From Pseudomonas sp. ANT_H12B (GTDB taxonomy: Bacteria > Pseudomonadota > Gammaproteobacteria > Pseudomonadales > Pseudomonadaceae): a DNA stretch of 64,000 nt. The notes beneath the pieces are model-generated. The model had not been told where the DNA came from. It worked only from the letters and a program-made list of their open reading frames with translations, and ran no database searches. The DNA lies in assembly GCF_008369325.1 (NCBI RefSeq), contig NZ_VOBI01000007.1:62001-126000 (forward strand), written 5' to 3'. A program made the position numbers and the translations under genes. Shown here one piece after another: positions 63,706 through 64,000 of this stretch. How positions within the stretch are numbered: the stretch's first letter is position 1; every line of letters starts with the position of its first letter.

Positions 63706-64000
63706 ATGTGCGGAAGGCTTTCACAGTATCGGGGCATTCACGACTTTGTTGCGGCACTGGGCATGCCGAACGCTTTGGCGAACTCCACTGGCGACCAGCT
63801 CTTCGAGCGCTACAACGCCGCTCCAACAACTCAGCTCGCCCTCTTCCACCAGGAGGGCAATGTGCTGCACGCGGACATGGTTCGCTGGGGCTGGCGCCCG
63901 CATTGGGCCAAGGATCGCGCCGCACCGATCAATGCCCGGGTTGAGAAAGTCGCACATGGTCCCTTCTTCCGCGCGATCTGGCCGCACCGGGCGATTCTCG
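63706..64000 (+). CDS. SRAP (YedK/HMCES-like) protein, partial
   Basis: The first 98 codons of an SRAP-family protein; it runs off the window. It begins MCGRLSQYRGIHDFVAALGM, where Cys2 is exposed after Met removal and forms the thiazolidine crosslink to abasic sites in this family. YNAAPTTQLALF and VRWGWRPHWAKDRAAPINAR, with the conserved Asn-Ala-Arg, follow. The protein shields abasic sites in single-stranded DNA. The LexA box upstream fits an SOS role. The frame is intact so far. Confidence 0.93.
   Translation, partial: MCGRLSQYRGIHDFVAALGMPNALANSTGDQLFERYNAAPTTQLALFHQEGNVLHADMVRWGWRPHWAKDRAAPINARVEKVAHGPFFRAIWPHRAIL

Noticed and set aside
1..64000. CRISPR array
   Set aside because: No regularly spaced identical repeats with unique spacers were seen; the repeats found are iteron-like, terminal or degenerate.

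Overview
The window reads as part of a Pseudomonas genome, either a chromosomal island or a large plasmid-derived region. Pointers are a rulAB-type mutagenic polymerase pair, OprD-family porins, PtrA-like and DUF2790 small proteins, a CopRS copper regulon and many Pseudomonas-type IS fragments. Nothing here looks like a core chromosomal backbone: most of the window is accessory DNA stitched together by mobile elements.

Left part (1-7.4 kb). Decayed IS5 and IS110 transposases and a cluster of iteron-like repeats are followed by the 3' end of a tRNA with its terminator (2157-2234, minus strand), which looks like an island attachment site. Just inside it lies a tightly overlapping three-gene operon (2450-5588, minus strand): a HEPN-like small protein, a ParA/MinD-like ATPase with a KGGVGR Walker A variant, and a P-loop ATPase with a C-terminal winged-helix-like end. 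It has the look of an undescribed defence system and is my main candidate for novelty. Next comes rulA-rulB (umuDC-like), in which rulA lacks the autocleavage N-terminus.

7.6-23.4 kb. A four-gene run of translationally coupled genes (three tyrosine-recombinase-type proteins plus a coiled-coil protein) resembles Tn554-like and 'recombinase trio' elements. After an IS5 fragment and a truncated unknown gene comes a complete type II CBASS operon (CapV patatin phospholipase, DncV-like cGAMP synthase, Cap2 E1/E2 protein, Cap3 JAB protease). A 161-bp MITE-like repeat and an IS66-family element with a pRiA4b ORF-3 passenger gene follow.

23.4-60.6 kb. A Tn3-family end (Tn4651/4652 type) with a tnpA stub and a tnpC-like gene precedes a long copper-resistance cluster: copDC, copSR, copI-like cupredoxin, a DUF2933 protein, a copper P1B-ATPase, a YVTN beta-propeller protein, copZ, the multicopper oxidase copA, copB, a cytochrome c gene split by an IS5-family element, copG (DUF411), cusCBA with a CusF-like tail on CusB, an OprD-like porin, a Cys-rich four-helix copper-binding protein, a DUF305 protein, a thioredoxin-reductase-like flavoprotein and a catalase-like lipoprotein. 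At least eight good CopR-type boxes (consensus TGACAnnnnTGTAAT) tie the parts together; in six of them a -10-like hexamer begins 33-34 nt after the box. An orphan flagellar rod gene flgB sits inside the cluster. A 3.33-kb transposase-less cassette with perfect Tn3-type inverted repeats and a 5-bp target duplication (33764-37103) has brought in a dmeRF cobalt/nickel efflux pair.

60.6-64 kb. A graveyard of fragments (IS5 transposase, KfrA-like C-terminus, MetA-type outer-membrane protein, short repeats) leads to a LexA box and the start of an SRAP (YedK/HMCES-like) gene that runs off the window. Together the genes export, oxidise, sequester and sense copper, while the left half carries anti-phage and mutagenic-repair functions.
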